Assembly: GCF_012843675.1 (NCBI RefSeq)
Contig: NZ_JABAFO010000004.1
Location: forward strand, 62,001 to 126,000
Source of the DNA: Lactobacillus sp. MRS-253-APC-2B
GTDB taxonomy: Bacteria > Bacillota > Bacilli > Lactobacillales > Lactobacillaceae
DNA: 64,000 nt
Reading direction: 5' to 3'
Both the position numbers and the translations under genes were made by a program. The notes beneath the pieces were generated by a model that was not told the origin of the DNA, ran no database searches, and saw only the letters and a program-made list of their open reading frames with translations. Of this stretch, positions 38,901 through 45,285 are shown piece after piece. Position 1 is the stretch's first letter. Each line of letters begins with the position of its first letter.

Positions 38901-41900
38901 GTTGAGCAAACGTTTGTCGTTCATCTGATTCATGGCAAACGAACCTTTAACTTTGGTGATTCACAGCCAACCGGTAAGATGTATTCCGACGTTGAAAACA
39001 GTCCAGTTTGGCCAACAATGACTTTGAGTGAAGATGCTACTCAAACCATTAAATACGCCGGCGCAGGAACTGATACGCCGGGCAATAAGACGCAGACCGC
39101 CAAAGATGCCTTTACACGGACCGCTACGGTTGATTTGGTTACTGGTAAAGTTGAATATTCTGCCTTTAGCGGTAACAATGTGACGTTCAATCCCGAAACC
39201 ACTGATGCCATACCTGGTTACCACGTTGCTGAAAGTAATAAGACAGCTGGTGGTTTTATGGCAACGGCTGAAAAGCCAAATCGTGATACCACCGTAACCT
39301 ATCTGCCAAATGGTTCATTGCGGTTCACGGATCAAAGCCAGACGCTGAGTTCCGCACAGCTGCAAAGTATTCAGTACACTACTGATGCCAACGACCCAAG
39401 CAGAGTTACGGTAACAATTCCGCTTTATTCAGGCTATACGGCCAAAATTGGCGATCAAATTATCACGAGCGCTAACAATCAACTGGAAATGACCGCAACA
39501 ACCGGTGCCGGCTCTAATATGGAAGTTGTCTACACGGCTGATGCTCAAGAGGCGCAAATACAGATTTTCGATGATGACGCTAAGGATTCCGCATTACCAA
39601 TTTGGCAAACTGAGCTGTCAGGCACGACTGCTGGAAAGATTGAATTTACTGCTGGCAATAATCAGCTAAAATACTACCTGAATCATGGCTACCAGCTTGC
39701 CGCCAATGGCAATGACGACCTTGATGACACGCGATTTAAGACTGCTTATTATGACAATGTCGATGATGTTGACCAAACGTTTGTCGTTCATCTGGTTCAT
39801 GGCAAACGAACCTTTAACTTTGGTGATTCACAGCCAACCGGTAAGATATATTCCGACGTTGAAAACAGTCCAGTTTGGCCAACAATGACTTTGAGTGAAG
39901 ATGCTACTCAAACCATTAAATACGCCGGCGCAGGAACTGATACGCCGGGCAATAAGACGCAGACCGCCAAAGATGCCTTTACGCGGACCGCTACGGTTGA
40001 TTTGGTTACTGGTAAAGTTGAATATTCTGCCTTTAGCGGTAACAATGTGACGTTCAATCCCGAAACCACTGATGCCGTGCCTGGTTATCACGTTGCCGAA
40101 AACGCTAAGACAGTTGATGGATTAACGGCAACAGCTGAAAAGCCAAATCGTGATACCACAGTAACCTATCTACCAAATGGGTCATTGCGGTTCACGGATC
40201 AAAGCCAGACGCTGAGTTCCGCACAGCTGCAAAGTATTCAGTACACTACTGATGCCAAGGACCCAAGCAGAGTTACGGTAACGATTCCGCTTTATTCAGG
40301 CTATACGGCCAAAATTGGCGATCAAATTATCACGAGCACTAACAATCAGCGGGAAATGACCGCGACAACCGGTGCCGGCTCTGATATGGAAGTTGTCTAC
40401 ACGGCTGATGCTCAAAAGGCTCAAGTACAGATCTTTGACGATGACGTGGACTCGAAGACACCATTATGGACTTCGGCATCGGATGATCTAAATGGTTATA
40501 CTGATGCGCTAATTGACTTTAGCAGCAGTCAAAAACAGTTAGACTACTACCTAAATCATGGTTATCAGCTTGCCGCTAATGGCAATGACGACCTTGATGG
40601 TACGCAGTTTAAGACTGCTTATTATGACAATGTTGATGATGTTGAGCAAACGTTTGTCGTTCATCTGGTTCACCGTTTAAAGACGGTTGGCGTAACCGAC
40701 TCATACCAAGCCGGTCAAAAGATCTATGCTGATACGGACATTACCTGGCCAGAATTAACGTTAACCAAAAATGCCAGCCAGACGATTCATTACCAGGGAA
40801 TCAATGGGCAAAATCCCGCTGACCATGTTGATCAAGTGGCTGACGTCTTTACGCGAACGGCAACGCTTGATCTGGTAACCGGCACAGTAACTTCATATTC
40901 TGAATTTACCGGCCAGCAAACCTTTGAAAAGAACGTTGCGACCCCGGTTGTACCTGGCTATCACGTTGATGAAAAGGATCAGTTGGCTGGTGGGTTAACG
41001 GCTACCCCTGATGATCCAACCCCTGAGACCACAGTAACCTATCTACCAAACGGCTTTTTGAAGGCTTTGGATGCCTCGGGTCAGGCAATGAAGGGCTTTG
41101 TTCCAGTTCAATACACGACTGATCAGACTAATCCAAGCCAGGTCACAGTCATCATTCCAACTTTTGCTGGCTATACGGCCACAATTAATGGAGCTGCCGT
41201 TGATCAAGGAATCCAGTATCAGATTGTTAATGCTGATCGGGATACGGAAGTCGTTTATACTGCCAATCCACAAAAGCTGACGGTGGAATTTATCGATCAG
41301 ACTGATCATCGCGATCTCGCTAAGGTTGACCTGACCGGTAAAACAGAGCAGGCCGTTGACTTTAGCGAAGCAGCGAAGAAACTGTCGGCTTATTTGACTA
41401 AGTATGTACTTAGCGACAATAATCCAGGTCTTGACCAAGGAAAGTTTAAAGCTGTCGCCTATGATGCGATTGATACCCAAGATCAGATTATCAAAGTCTA
41501 TCTTGAGCATGGTCATGAGCAAGTCAACGAAACCAAATACATTTCCGAAAATATCACCTATGTCTACCAAAATGCCGATCAGCAAATTACTTTTGGTAAC
41601 GATAAACAAACTGAACAGGCAGTTAGAACCGGTATTCGTGATTTAGTAACCGATCAGATCGTCTGGTCAGACAAGATTGAACCAATCATCTTTAATTCGG
41701 TTGATTCGCCATTGCTTATCGGCTATCAAGCTCAGATCAAGCAGGTGCCAGTTACTAATGTTACGGTTACCAACGATAATTGGGCCGCCGACTTGGACCA
41801 AAATATCAAGGTGGTTTACGAACCAATCGCGCAGACGGCCATTGTCTCGTTTGTCGATCAGGATGACTTAAAGCAGACTTTCCCAACCATTACGATTAAC

Positions 41901-44900
41901 GGATTGTCTGATCAGCTAATTGATTTCAAAGCTGTCCAGGCACAGTTGCAAAACTATTTGACAGCTGGTTACGTCTTGGCTTCTGATACAGATTTAGCTG
42001 ACGCGAAATTTGATCGGACTGATGATCCTCAATTCTTTACGATCTATTTAAAGCATGGTCAACAGCCTGATCAGCGGACCAAGCAGGTTACTGAAACGAT
42101 CAAGTATGTTTATGCCGACCAGACTCAAGCCGCCTTACCAGTTGTCGAAACGATCACGGCAACCCAGTCTGGCATTAAGGATCTGGTTACTCAGCAGACT
42201 GACTGGAACGGTAAAATCACGTTCTCGGCTGATTTTACCGCGGTAACCTCACCACTAATCGAAGGCTACACACCAGATCAGGCCGTCATTGAACCGAGTC
42301 ATCCCGACGATCCTGATTGGAATCAGCTGGATATCATTAAAATCGTAACCTATGCTGCTGACCCGCAGAAATTGACCTTTACTATATTTGATCGGACGGC
42401 CAATACAAACCTGTCCATGCCAAATGACCTGCTGACCTCAATTGGCATCAGTGATCACGTTTTGGCAACCGGAACCAGTGATGCCAAACTTGATCAGGCA
42501 GCCGTGGCTCGCTATCAGCAACTGATCAAGACCGTGACTGAATATTTCGCGGCACAAGCATACGGTGACGTTCAGTCTGAGCAACTGCCCGCGATGTTTG
42601 ATCATGATGACATGACTGATCAGAACGTGGTCATTTCTTTGGCCCACGAAACAGGAACGGTCAGTCACATGGTTGATCAACAAAAACCAACTGACGATCA
42701 AGGCCATCAGCTGCCAGACTCGCTTGATCCGCTTCTCTACAAGGAAGAAAGCTTCTGGGACTACCCGACGTCAACGCGAAAGATCAGCTACAATTTCCAA
42801 ACCAACGATGCCACTAACGTACCCCAAGTACAGCAGGCGGTCCAAACCGTTACGTACCGGCGAACCGTCAGCTACACAGTTGATCTGGTTACTGGCCAGC
42901 TTGTCGGCGAGCCAATCTATGGTGAGCCAGCCTACTATGCCAGCTCAACGACCGCGGTTTTTGCCAAGCAGGATTATGATTCAGATGCGGTTCAGACCAG
43001 CGGCGCCAATGACTCGCTTGGCACCAACCAAATTCCTGGCGTTACGGGTGAATTTAACGGTTGGTATGAAGAACTCGCTGATAATAACGGTACTGAAACG
43101 GTCCTCTTTGACGGCAGTCGCTGGTATGTGGAAGTCGCTGGTCAAAAACAGTTCGTGCCAGCTAACCAGCTCGGCAAGATCGTCTTTAAGCGTTATCAAA
43201 AAGCGCGGACCGAAATCATTGATGATGATGATAATGGCAAGCAGCTTTTTATCGAAGACTTGATCGGCAAACAGCAGGCAGCGGTTGATTTTCAAACGGC
43301 CGCGGCTAAGCTGGATGAGCTGCTTAGTGATGGCTATCAGCTTGCCAACCAAGCAGCTGCAGCGCCAGTTTCATCAAAACTGTTGCAGCGCTTTGGATTG
43401 ATGCTTTTTGCCAGTTTGCGGGTTAAGACGTCCAGCATGGGACAAAAAGCATTTGGCAGTGCCGCGTATGACACGGATGATACCAACGTTCAAGTATTTA
43501 CGGTGCATGTCACGCATCAAAAAGAAACTCGGCAGGAAGCAAAGACGATTACCAGAACCATCAATTACCATCAGCCAGACGGGACCGTGATCACGGTTAC
43601 TCAACCGGCAACGATTACGCGCACCGTTTTGTTTGACAAGGTAACCAAACAAGCCACGCCAACTACGGCTTGGACCATGACTGCACATGCGGAGCAGGCA
43701 ACGCCAAAAATTAACGGTTATACGCCGGATAAGACTAAAGTAGACGTTGCATCGGTTGATGGCACCTCGCAAAATTCCAGTGTCGATGTGGTTTACTACC
43801 GCGACAAGCAAAAGGCGATCATTGATTTTGTTGATGATGATCGTGGACAAACATTATCAACTGTAACCGTGGATGGCAAACTGAATGATTCGATTGACTT
43901 CAGCCTGGCCAACCAAGCCCTCGAAAGCTATCGCAACCACGGCTATCAATTGGCTTTCAGCGGTAATGATGACTTAAATGACGCTCAGACGGTCTTTAAA
44001 GCTGCTAAGTATCATGCAGTAAATGGGGTTCAAAACTATGTCGTTCACCTAACGCATGTTTGGCAAGATGCTACGGAAGACAAAACCATCATTCGTACAA
44101 TCAACTACCATCTGCCTGACGGTACCTTGAAGACGATTACCCAACCAGCCACAATCAACCGTTCTGTAAAGATCGACAAAGCGGTTGGTACCAAAATTTG
44201 CGGAAAGTGGTCACAAGCTTCTTGGCCAGCGATTGAAGTGCCTAGTCTAGCCGGATATTCACCGAGTCAAGCCGCAATTGTTGCTGAAACGGTTGATGGG
44301 GCGACTGCTGATAAGACTGTGGATGTCTTCTACCAAGGCCATGAACAGGCTGCCAGCGTACGGATTATTGATCTGACGACTGGCAAGCCGTTAACTGAAG
44401 AAAAGCTGCATGGCTTATCCGGTGAACCGCTTGATTTTGCCAAGATTAACGCTGAATTAACTGCTTATCTGAGCGCCGGCTATACTTTAGCGTCAAATAA
44501 TCAAGCTATTGACGATCTCGCGATGAAATCAGCTGATTTTGACAGCGATGATCAATCAGACCAAGTATTTGTCGTTTATTTGACGCATCGAATCAATGAA
44601 GTGCCAGAAACTCAAACCGTTACACGCGTTATTAAATATCGTCAGCCAGATGGGAGCGTTAAGACGGTTCAAGAAACCCAGCTCAGCAAGCGGCTCTTAC
44701 GGATTGACGCGGTAACTGGGCAGAAAGTTGCAAGCGGCGACTGGACCCCAATCAGTTGGCCTGAGATTGTGCCGCCGATTTTTAAGGGCTACACAGCCAC
44801 GGTCAGCCAGAATATCCCGCAAAATGACGGTACGGTGCTGGTTGAGGTTAGTTATCAAGCAGAACTAAATGATGATCATAACCATGAACAAGATGATCAC

Positions 44901-45191
44901 AATCAGGATGCTGATAAACACGACAGTCAAACCATTCACCAGCTTGATCAGTCTGACTCGCACTCTGTTGATTCGGCAGCAGTCAGTCCAAGTATCCCAC
45001 GCACGGATAAACCGGCTGGGATGGCAAACAAGCCAACTGGTAAGCAAACAGACCACTCAAACAACCAGCGCCTGGTGCAAACAGGTAATCAAGGTACTGG
45101 CAAACAAACCGTCTTAGGGGGCCTGCTGCTTGGCTTGGCAGGGATGTTGAGCGGCTTAGGACTTAAAAGAAAGAAACGAGGGGATAAATAA
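23991..45191 (+). CDS. Giant Mub-like mucin-binding surface protein, about 7,066 residues
   Basis: One uninterrupted frame of 21.2 kb. ATG 23991 follows GGGGTG (a GTG at 23982 is also open). Residues 1-48 are a YSIRK-type signal peptide (YAIKKLTIGVVSVLVG) ending VSA. Residues 49-145 are Ser/Thr/Ala-rich, a likely glycosylated spacer. The rest is about 26 repeats, each a MucBP_2-like part (pattern IQIIDDD...IDF...YLxxGY...DDxDQxFxVYLxH) followed by a Muc_B2-like part (TRTI-Y ... TRTxTxDLVTG ... GYxP ... VxYxP). Residues about 3741-5761 are seven near-identical units. A His/Asp-rich spacer precedes the end, which is LVQTG, a hydrophobic segment and KRKKRGDK. It is expected to be sortase-anchored and mucus-adhesive. 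L. reuteri Mub is less than half as long. Variant repeats and an insertion near 43348-43470 are noted in the findings. Confidence 0.92.
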   Translation: MVSKNNVQERQRKDSDQKPHYAIKKLTIGVVSVLVGTTFAAYNSQVSADTTASPANLTAQTNDVTPTGNSLTAGTATAGDDNASAAASPASQSTATASNSSGASAGESQSGTPTSQTTSSTTPVSTVPTADSAASGNTTTESAVSRQLTISVSYEGAANNPLQETRQLTFNGIQHQTINDGTTTTTYTWQQNHASIQTTTPVVEGYVADASAVDQEVSLDEQGNLVVEVNGQKHLLSALNPSFNTDVKYQKVGKVIPVAEDGTVIQTDANGAYVDSQAYQNDAADATKVTYTVPTIAGYITMQASDEGIHTPNSATDDTKIYYVPLKSTKTVTRTITYSGAGTHTPANATYSIVFTQTNARDEQTGGLTRTWDKERDSWPSVIVPAIDGYTPNVTEIAADDNVTYQTADQNISVIYSPNQQNGQVDFIDCDDQNQTIKTVAISGVSEGQIDFTTAATALSDLEQAGYALATINDWVDADGTFKTAEFDTDDNTTQTFKVYLVHQQATTTTDKTITRKITYTGAKDNPESVSQTAVFTETIVKDLQNGKTLQDTWKLKNNGFTAVDTPTIKGYTPNLKTVAAEDDSSISHTDSDQTIEVVYTPDDQKATVAFYVDQQNVYSLPLLGKTDQKIDLTAAQTMLNNFEQAGYTVLDGDLNADYTYDDEDDQDQTITVKLQQPTTSKTVHLTVNYSGAGDATPAAAERDVVFIGTISYDPATSTTKTDWVPQTTDAAVIATPVVDGLIASQAQITASPDHENQTATVSYAKIGVLQAVDEAGNVLATINYQNDPNDATKVGQTALPAVSGYVPKDGQQFITPTDAIRDIQVVYLPIKAQFTQTITFTGAGAKTPTPQTQTIALTDSQTSGTFTFVVPKLAGYDVQITGATQTVDQSNNILVTGATVAADSSNPASITVTYTPRQQTGEVLFVDDTDQGKQLVKAELTGITDQSIDFSQAADQLAAYLKAGYALAATGNDCLDENGSFKAAVYGENNNFTVHLIHQTAVINSAADAQKLVLPSGVSLSAADQQALLSENSYLDTTTASRVVKYAFSSNDATSQVPTATDQTQTVTFNRTNSYTVDLATGAVTKNNGDWQIAATPASDGSARLDAITPLTFAGWYLAISAVTDSLDAAATADDILKAHAVKPGQTQTLTLTYQKLAAATISILDEGINSGQSDKASLLNTYTVKGQQGADIDCDQVTEIVSVTTKDPDGKENTVTAESAANANAQLNAYLKAGYQLDQSLAAIQDDNGTTTYTFKNGAVVTEKDGVYSFANQYDADDATVQNYQVYLVHGTTTATKNKTITRTIYLHNVDQTTTKTVQSCALTETIITDNVTGDTVSDTWNSGAWEAFEIPAVDGYVASENDLAQTSVYNTTSDQVVNVIYVPNSATATIKIIDDDAGNAELNEYQVSGTTAGQVNFNQAITQLKKYLTGNYTFNTANKNNSAKFTIAYRNGKLDSLSAADIYGATAQEYEIHLQHQKSISKEYADMTRTINLELPSGTKIVTQTVQISRAATTDLVTGSRSYGDWTITAAWPEYAVPAVPGYQASRDVIVSETVTNTTPDKSINVVYTPIVQHANITIIDDTQNTTLAQADLTGTYGQAVDFDKPAISLDNVSPNGKLQEFIKNGYVLASQDNVASDNQHFATTVYGLEPLSITVHLKEGTQATEETKKLTRTINYIVNGNVFKTVSQSAVLMRTKTVNLVTGATTYSKWTTGQWDKAVSPTHETDPTHIPDGYYPDKEIVSEQTVLHATGNQIVLVYYSRPSDYRSAMINIIDEEDDGKVTLWTQETAGKTGDPVDFTSANAALSDYLNQGFVADSNRSLEHQAVNDDLKTFAQRTFANDSTQNVFTVYLKHGTQNLGDEKREVTRTINYVFPDGTTRTYVQAVDFKRTVTEDLVDERNIYGDWTFDSAQTTLSTTANGKTTDSKLSNVNQVAAFGKLDTAQVAKDAKQDITGYVPSQAVVDELTGITEQTASQVVNITFSPKVESAVIGMIDTTVAADPKTGTNDFDFQSIYTNTASGYFGKSINVDLVNQYLNQFLNQNGYRLGVDTQTGTAKLINDTTTDNADRSQTETLTYTYTAGNTTAGQITETITTEPATVDNDGNTITVKHYHFVMDSAASDVTATTTTTAAGNSSTVYQLDVKPFLDSMQTLVVPMLHYRTTANYSTSNPPAGTYKDVVRTIIYHLPDGTTETKTQIVRFTRSITTDHVTGMQTASSWSTGNANYAWIETQLPDKTTTQSEVTRSSIWSSQSTPIVKGYTPTTPTQKVVAVTAATPDSVIEISYQADKQAATIQIIDSTTGDVLSNYNVHGVTNEAINFYDANAQLNYYLTHGYLLANDTADHHNNDVQISDGQTSFKAVNYDNEDAQDQAFKVYLIHDEAKTDQAVDPNLTSITDTSGKQIDYVDNVKSNPKVTNPASYVQTVTSKRTAKFVFDGDSTTKPNISDCVQTVTWTRTVSYTIDLVTGKETPTYGEWKFVASTPSGKQVRTAVNGGQAETTATMVTADEQEAGYVAAVSGSFAGWYQVNSDSATGKQTLPALANGQGLNQTVILEYKEYAKARIQIIDANPTENQGTLYDETKADGQYKQGTSIDFAKANSTLAELLSHGYVFDHASTNGNGTAVGTADGFAADTYDAKDNEDQNFIIYLRHDTAQTSTQLTNDSRLTAASGRTAYLDSALKNTTLTNVNSYQESATSTRTVTFAFTSNTALPSAIAKVNGQKVTQVVTYTRPISYKIDLVTGTATRDYQTWQIDPKVMGTTSQGTTTTIDQNGQTTLSAATNFNDDIFPTVSGQIDGWYLASGDASAAQAPSPRTDQAGANVASSITLTFKKLQNAYIKIVDEDANNILLYDEENTKDANAANVAQKQDTAIDFKTAQDKLNDLLKSGYVVDTEKTSALTGSTFTATNFDSDDTGDQMITVYLKHGTAIIGVNTDTKTSQATIGEKINPDSDNTVVWPDAVSYENLTRQATQTIEYLYQGGGQAHESNVQTAVLTRTVTIDKVTGKVIKYSNFTTHKFADVISPTIDYYSYVNFKDRVVAGQTASATFDEKGNETDSNLDVTYQVKYKTNGTWKKINEPVYDQDGQVSYRTDATGTSYLTEDDDASTVTATVPTYQGYTAVFETNQDSKTDQTLIPNKQTSIQNQVIKLQNDRAGQDSTVTYTPDRQLIVYQIYDQTLGKNISVAKEDQLNNDATTGRLAVGVSDASAASQTTADKYQALKDDLVKRGYKLVPADSLPAFFDHDDDNNQTVTIKVVHDYAEFKDAQTALNAENNGTVTDTDNQQAVYLWKNSDYSKRSYTDTTTATRTINFEFKGNAQSKPQVGEVDQTVTYTRPIVYTIDLVDGTITRDHAAWKFASAKTGPTKITMDSDGKITTEGANDNLGNATMPAVTGSFAGWYLSSTLNADDAFLQPDTSKEGQAANQSTTVMLTYLHYQKATIQIIDDDQNDKQTLVNGYLTTGDGNLYMQVDLEGQQGAEIDFTAANALLEKLLEAGYQYEAGMDKFAQANFDNDDTVDQNFVVKLIHESITLDGKNQDQLPTVGNEMSPGSPSQATWPKDVSSSNLTRQAVRSIIYQYADGSSADNEQVKDVHNQAVLTRTVTIDKVTGKVLKTGEFSTHVFEDKQNPVIAGYHTKKPSTAGFTAKAENNLKNETTVYYYANGKYLDQRNGQQTAYTTGKDNAAISGTISVDPGYTAHIEQKQGTIDVPNSGTELITYTFTPDDPATDTTVTYTANPQTAIVQIIDDDVDPKTPLWTSAPDDLNGYTDMLINFSSSQKQLDYYLSHGYQLAANGNDDLNDKRFKSAVYDNVDDIEQTFVAHLVHGKRTFNFGDSQPTGKMYSDEKSPVWPTMTLSEDATQTIKYAGAGTDTPGNKTQTAKDAFTRTATVDLVTGKVEYSAFSGNNVKFNPETTDVLPGYHVAENAKTVDGLTATAEKPNRDTTVTYLPNGSLRFTDQSQTLSSAQLQSIQYTTDAKDPSRVTVTIPLYSGYTAKIGDQIITSTNNQREMTATTGAGSDMEVVYTADAQKAQVQIFDDDVDSKTPLWTSASDDLNGYTDALIDFSSSQKQLDYYLSHGYQLAANGNNDLDGKRFKTAYYDNVDDAEQTFVAHLVHGKRTFNFGDSQPTGKMYSDEKSPVWPTMTLSEDATQTVKYTGAGNDTPGNKTQTAKDAFMRTATVDLVTGKVEYSAFSGNNVTFNPETTDAVPGYHVAESNKTAGGFMATAEKPNRDTTVTYLPNGSLRFTDQSQTLSSAQLQSIQYTTDANDPSRVTVTIPLYSGYTAKIGDQIITSTNNQREMTATTGAGSDMEVVYTADAQKAQVQIFDDDAKDSALPIWQTELSGTTAGNIEFVAGNDQLKYYLSHGYQLAANGNDDLDGTQFKTAYYDNVDDVEQTFVVHLAHRLETVGVTDSYQAGQKIYADTDVTWPALTLTKNASQTIHYQGIDGQNPADHVDQAAAVFKRTATIDLATGTVVSYSEFTGQKIFEKDVLTPAMPGYHVAENDRLAGGLTANPNDPNPEMTVTYLPNGSLRFTDQSQTLSSAQLQSIQYTTDANDPSRVTVTIPLYSGYTAKIGDQIITSANNQREMTATTGAGSDMEVVYTADAQKAQVQIFDDDAKDSALPIWQTELSGTTAGNIEFVAGNDQLKYYLSHGYQLAANGNDDLNDKRFKSAVYDNVDDVEQTFVAHLVHGKRTFNFGDSQPTGKMYSDEKSPVWPTMTLSEDAAQTIKYAGAGTDTPGNKMQTAKDAFTRTATVDLVTGKVEYSAFSGNNVKFNPETTDVLPGYHVAENAKTVDGLTATAEKPNRDTTVTYLPNGSLRFTDQSQTLSSAQLQSIQYTTDANDPSGVTVTIPLYSGYTAKIDDQIITSANNKREMTAATGAGSDMEVVYTADAQKAQVQIFDDDAKDSALPIWQTELSGTTAGKIEFTAGNDQLKYYLNHGYQLAANGNDDLNDKRFKSAVYDNVDGVEQTFVVHLIHGKRTFNFGDSQPTGKMYSDVENSPVWPTMTLSEDATQTIKYAGAGTDTPGNKTQTAKDAFTRTATVDLVTGKVEYSAFSGNNVTFNPETTDAIPGYHVAESNKTAGGFMATAEKPNRDTTVTYLPNGSLRFTDQSQTLSSAQLQSIQYTTDANDPSRVTVTIPLYSGYTAKIGDQIITSANNQLEMTATTGAGSNMEVVYTADAQEAQIQIFDDDAKDSALPIWQTELSGTTAGKIEFTAGNNQLKYYLNHGYQLAANGNDDLDDTRFKTAYYDNVDDVDQTFVVHLVHGKRTFNFGDSQPTGKIYSDVENSPVWPTMTLSEDATQTIKYAGAGTDTPGNKTQTAKDAFTRTATVDLVTGKVEYSAFSGNNVTFNPETTDAVPGYHVAENAKTVDGLTATAEKPNRDTTVTYLPNGSLRFTDQSQTLSSAQLQSIQYTTDAKDPSRVTVTIPLYSGYTAKIGDQIITSTNNQREMTATTGAGSDMEVVYTADAQKAQVQIFDDDVDSKTPLWTSASDDLNGYTDALIDFSSSQKQLDYYLNHGYQLAANGNDDLDGTQFKTAYYDNVDDVEQTFVVHLVHRLKTVGVTDSYQAGQKIYADTDITWPELTLTKNASQTIHYQGINGQNPADHVDQVADVFTRTATLDLVTGTVTSYSEFTGQQTFEKNVATPVVPGYHVDEKDQLAGGLTATPDDPTPETTVTYLPNGFLKALDASGQAMKGFVPVQYTTDQTNPSQVTVIIPTFAGYTATINGAAVDQGIQYQIVNADRDTEVVYTANPQKLTVEFIDQTDHRDLAKVDLTGKTEQAVDFSEAAKKLSAYLTKYVLSDNNPGLDQGKFKAVAYDAIDTQDQIIKVYLEHGHEQVNETKYISENITYVYQNADQQITFGNDKQTEQAVRTGIRDLVTDQIVWSDKIEPIIFNSVDSPLLIGYQAQIKQVPVTNVTVTNDNWAADLDQNIKVVYEPIAQTAIVSFVDQDDLKQTFPTITINGLSDQLIDFKAVQAQLQNYLTAGYVLASDTDLADAKFDRTDDPQFFTIYLKHGQQPDQRTKQVTETIKYVYADQTQAALPVVETITATQSGIKDLVTQQTDWNGKITFSADFTAVTSPLIEGYTPDQAVIEPSHPDDPDWNQLDIIKIVTYAADPQKLTFTIFDRTANTNLSMPNDLLTSIGISDHVLATGTSDAKLDQAAVARYQQLIKTVTEYFAAQAYGDVQSEQLPAMFDHDDMTDQNVVISLAHETGTVSHMVDQQKPTDDQGHQLPDSLDPLLYKEESFWDYPTSTRKISYNFQTNDATNVPQVQQAVQTVTYRRTVSYTVDLVTGQLVGEPIYGEPAYYASSTTAVFAKQDYDSDAVQTSGANDSLGTNQIPGVTGEFNGWYEELADNNGTETVLFDGSRWYVEVAGQKQFVPANQLGKIVFKRYQKARTEIIDDDDNGKQLFIEDLIGKQQAAVDFQTAAAKLDELLSDGYQLANQAAAAPVSSKLLQRFGLMLFASLRVKTSSMGQKAFGSAAYDTDDTNVQVFTVHVTHQKETRQEAKTITRTINYHQPDGTVITVTQPATITRTVLFDKVTKQATPTTAWTMTAHAEQATPKINGYTPDKTKVDVASVDGTSQNSSVDVVYYRDKQKAIIDFVDDDRGQTLSTVTVDGKLNDSIDFSLANQALESYRNHGYQLAFSGNDDLNDAQTVFKAAKYHAVNGVQNYVVHLTHVWQDATEDKTIIRTINYHLPDGTLKTITQPATINRSVKIDKAVGTKICGKWSQASWPAIEVPSLAGYSPSQAAIVAETVDGATADKTVDVFYQGHEQAASVRIIDLTTGKPLTEEKLHGLSGEPLDFAKINAELTAYLSAGYTLASNNQAIDDLAMKSADFDSDDQSDQVFVVYLTHRINEVPETQTVTRVIKYRQPDGSVKTVQETQLSKRLLRIDAVTGQKVASGDWTPISWPEIVPPIFKGYTATVSQNIPQNDGTVLVEVSYQAELNDDHNHEQDDHNQDADKHDSQTIHQLDQSDSHSVDSAAVSPSIPRTDKPAGMANKPTGKQTDHSNNQRLVQTGNQGTGKQTVLGGLLLGLAGMLSGLGLKRKKRGDK
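35211..41273 (+). repeat. Seven tandem 864-870 bp repeats inside the adhesin gene
   Basis: Units begin at 35211, 36081, 36951, 37818, 38682, 39549 and 40416 (successive steps 870, 870, 867, 864, 867 and 867 bp); the last unit diverges in its second half. All are in frame (about 290 residues). The shared part YLPNGSLRFTDQSQTLSS to the next unit is almost invariant. Two other segments come in alternative versions: DVDSKTPLWTS versus DAKDSALPIWQT, and GKRTFNFGDSQPTGK versus RLETVGVTDSYQAGQ. The versions are combined differently from unit to unit. Confidence 0.95.
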
Positions 45192-45205
45192 ATAATTTCA
45201 CTATC

Positions 45206-45246
45206 AAAAGCGACCATTCTCCATCCAAGGAAATGGTCGCTTTTTT
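45206..45246 (+). terminator. Terminator of the giant adhesin gene
   Basis: AAAAGCGACCATT (45206-45218) pairs with AATGGTCGCTTTT (45232-45244), 13 bp, followed by T. Confidence 0.9.
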
Positions 45247-45257
45247 GTTTTGAAATA

Positions 45258-45285
45258 ACTTTACATAATATAGATAAGGTAATGT
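45258..45285 (+). repeat. dif-like site 1
   Basis: Left arm ACTTTACATAAT, centre ATAGAT, right arm AAGGTAATGT. The left arm resembles the XerD half of the Firmicutes dif site (B. subtilis dif read on its other strand begins AGTTTACATAA). Three more copies lie at 49239, 50384 and 50917 near xerS. Confidence 0.55.

Noticed and set aside
35211-41273. CRISPR or noncoding repeat array
   Set aside because: Repeat length (about 867 bp), multiples of three and the uninterrupted frame show these are protein repeats.
24621-44000. Long minus-strand and out-of-frame reading frames within the adhesin gene
   Set aside because: They recur with the repeats, lack ribosome sites and look like shadows of the plus-strand repeats.
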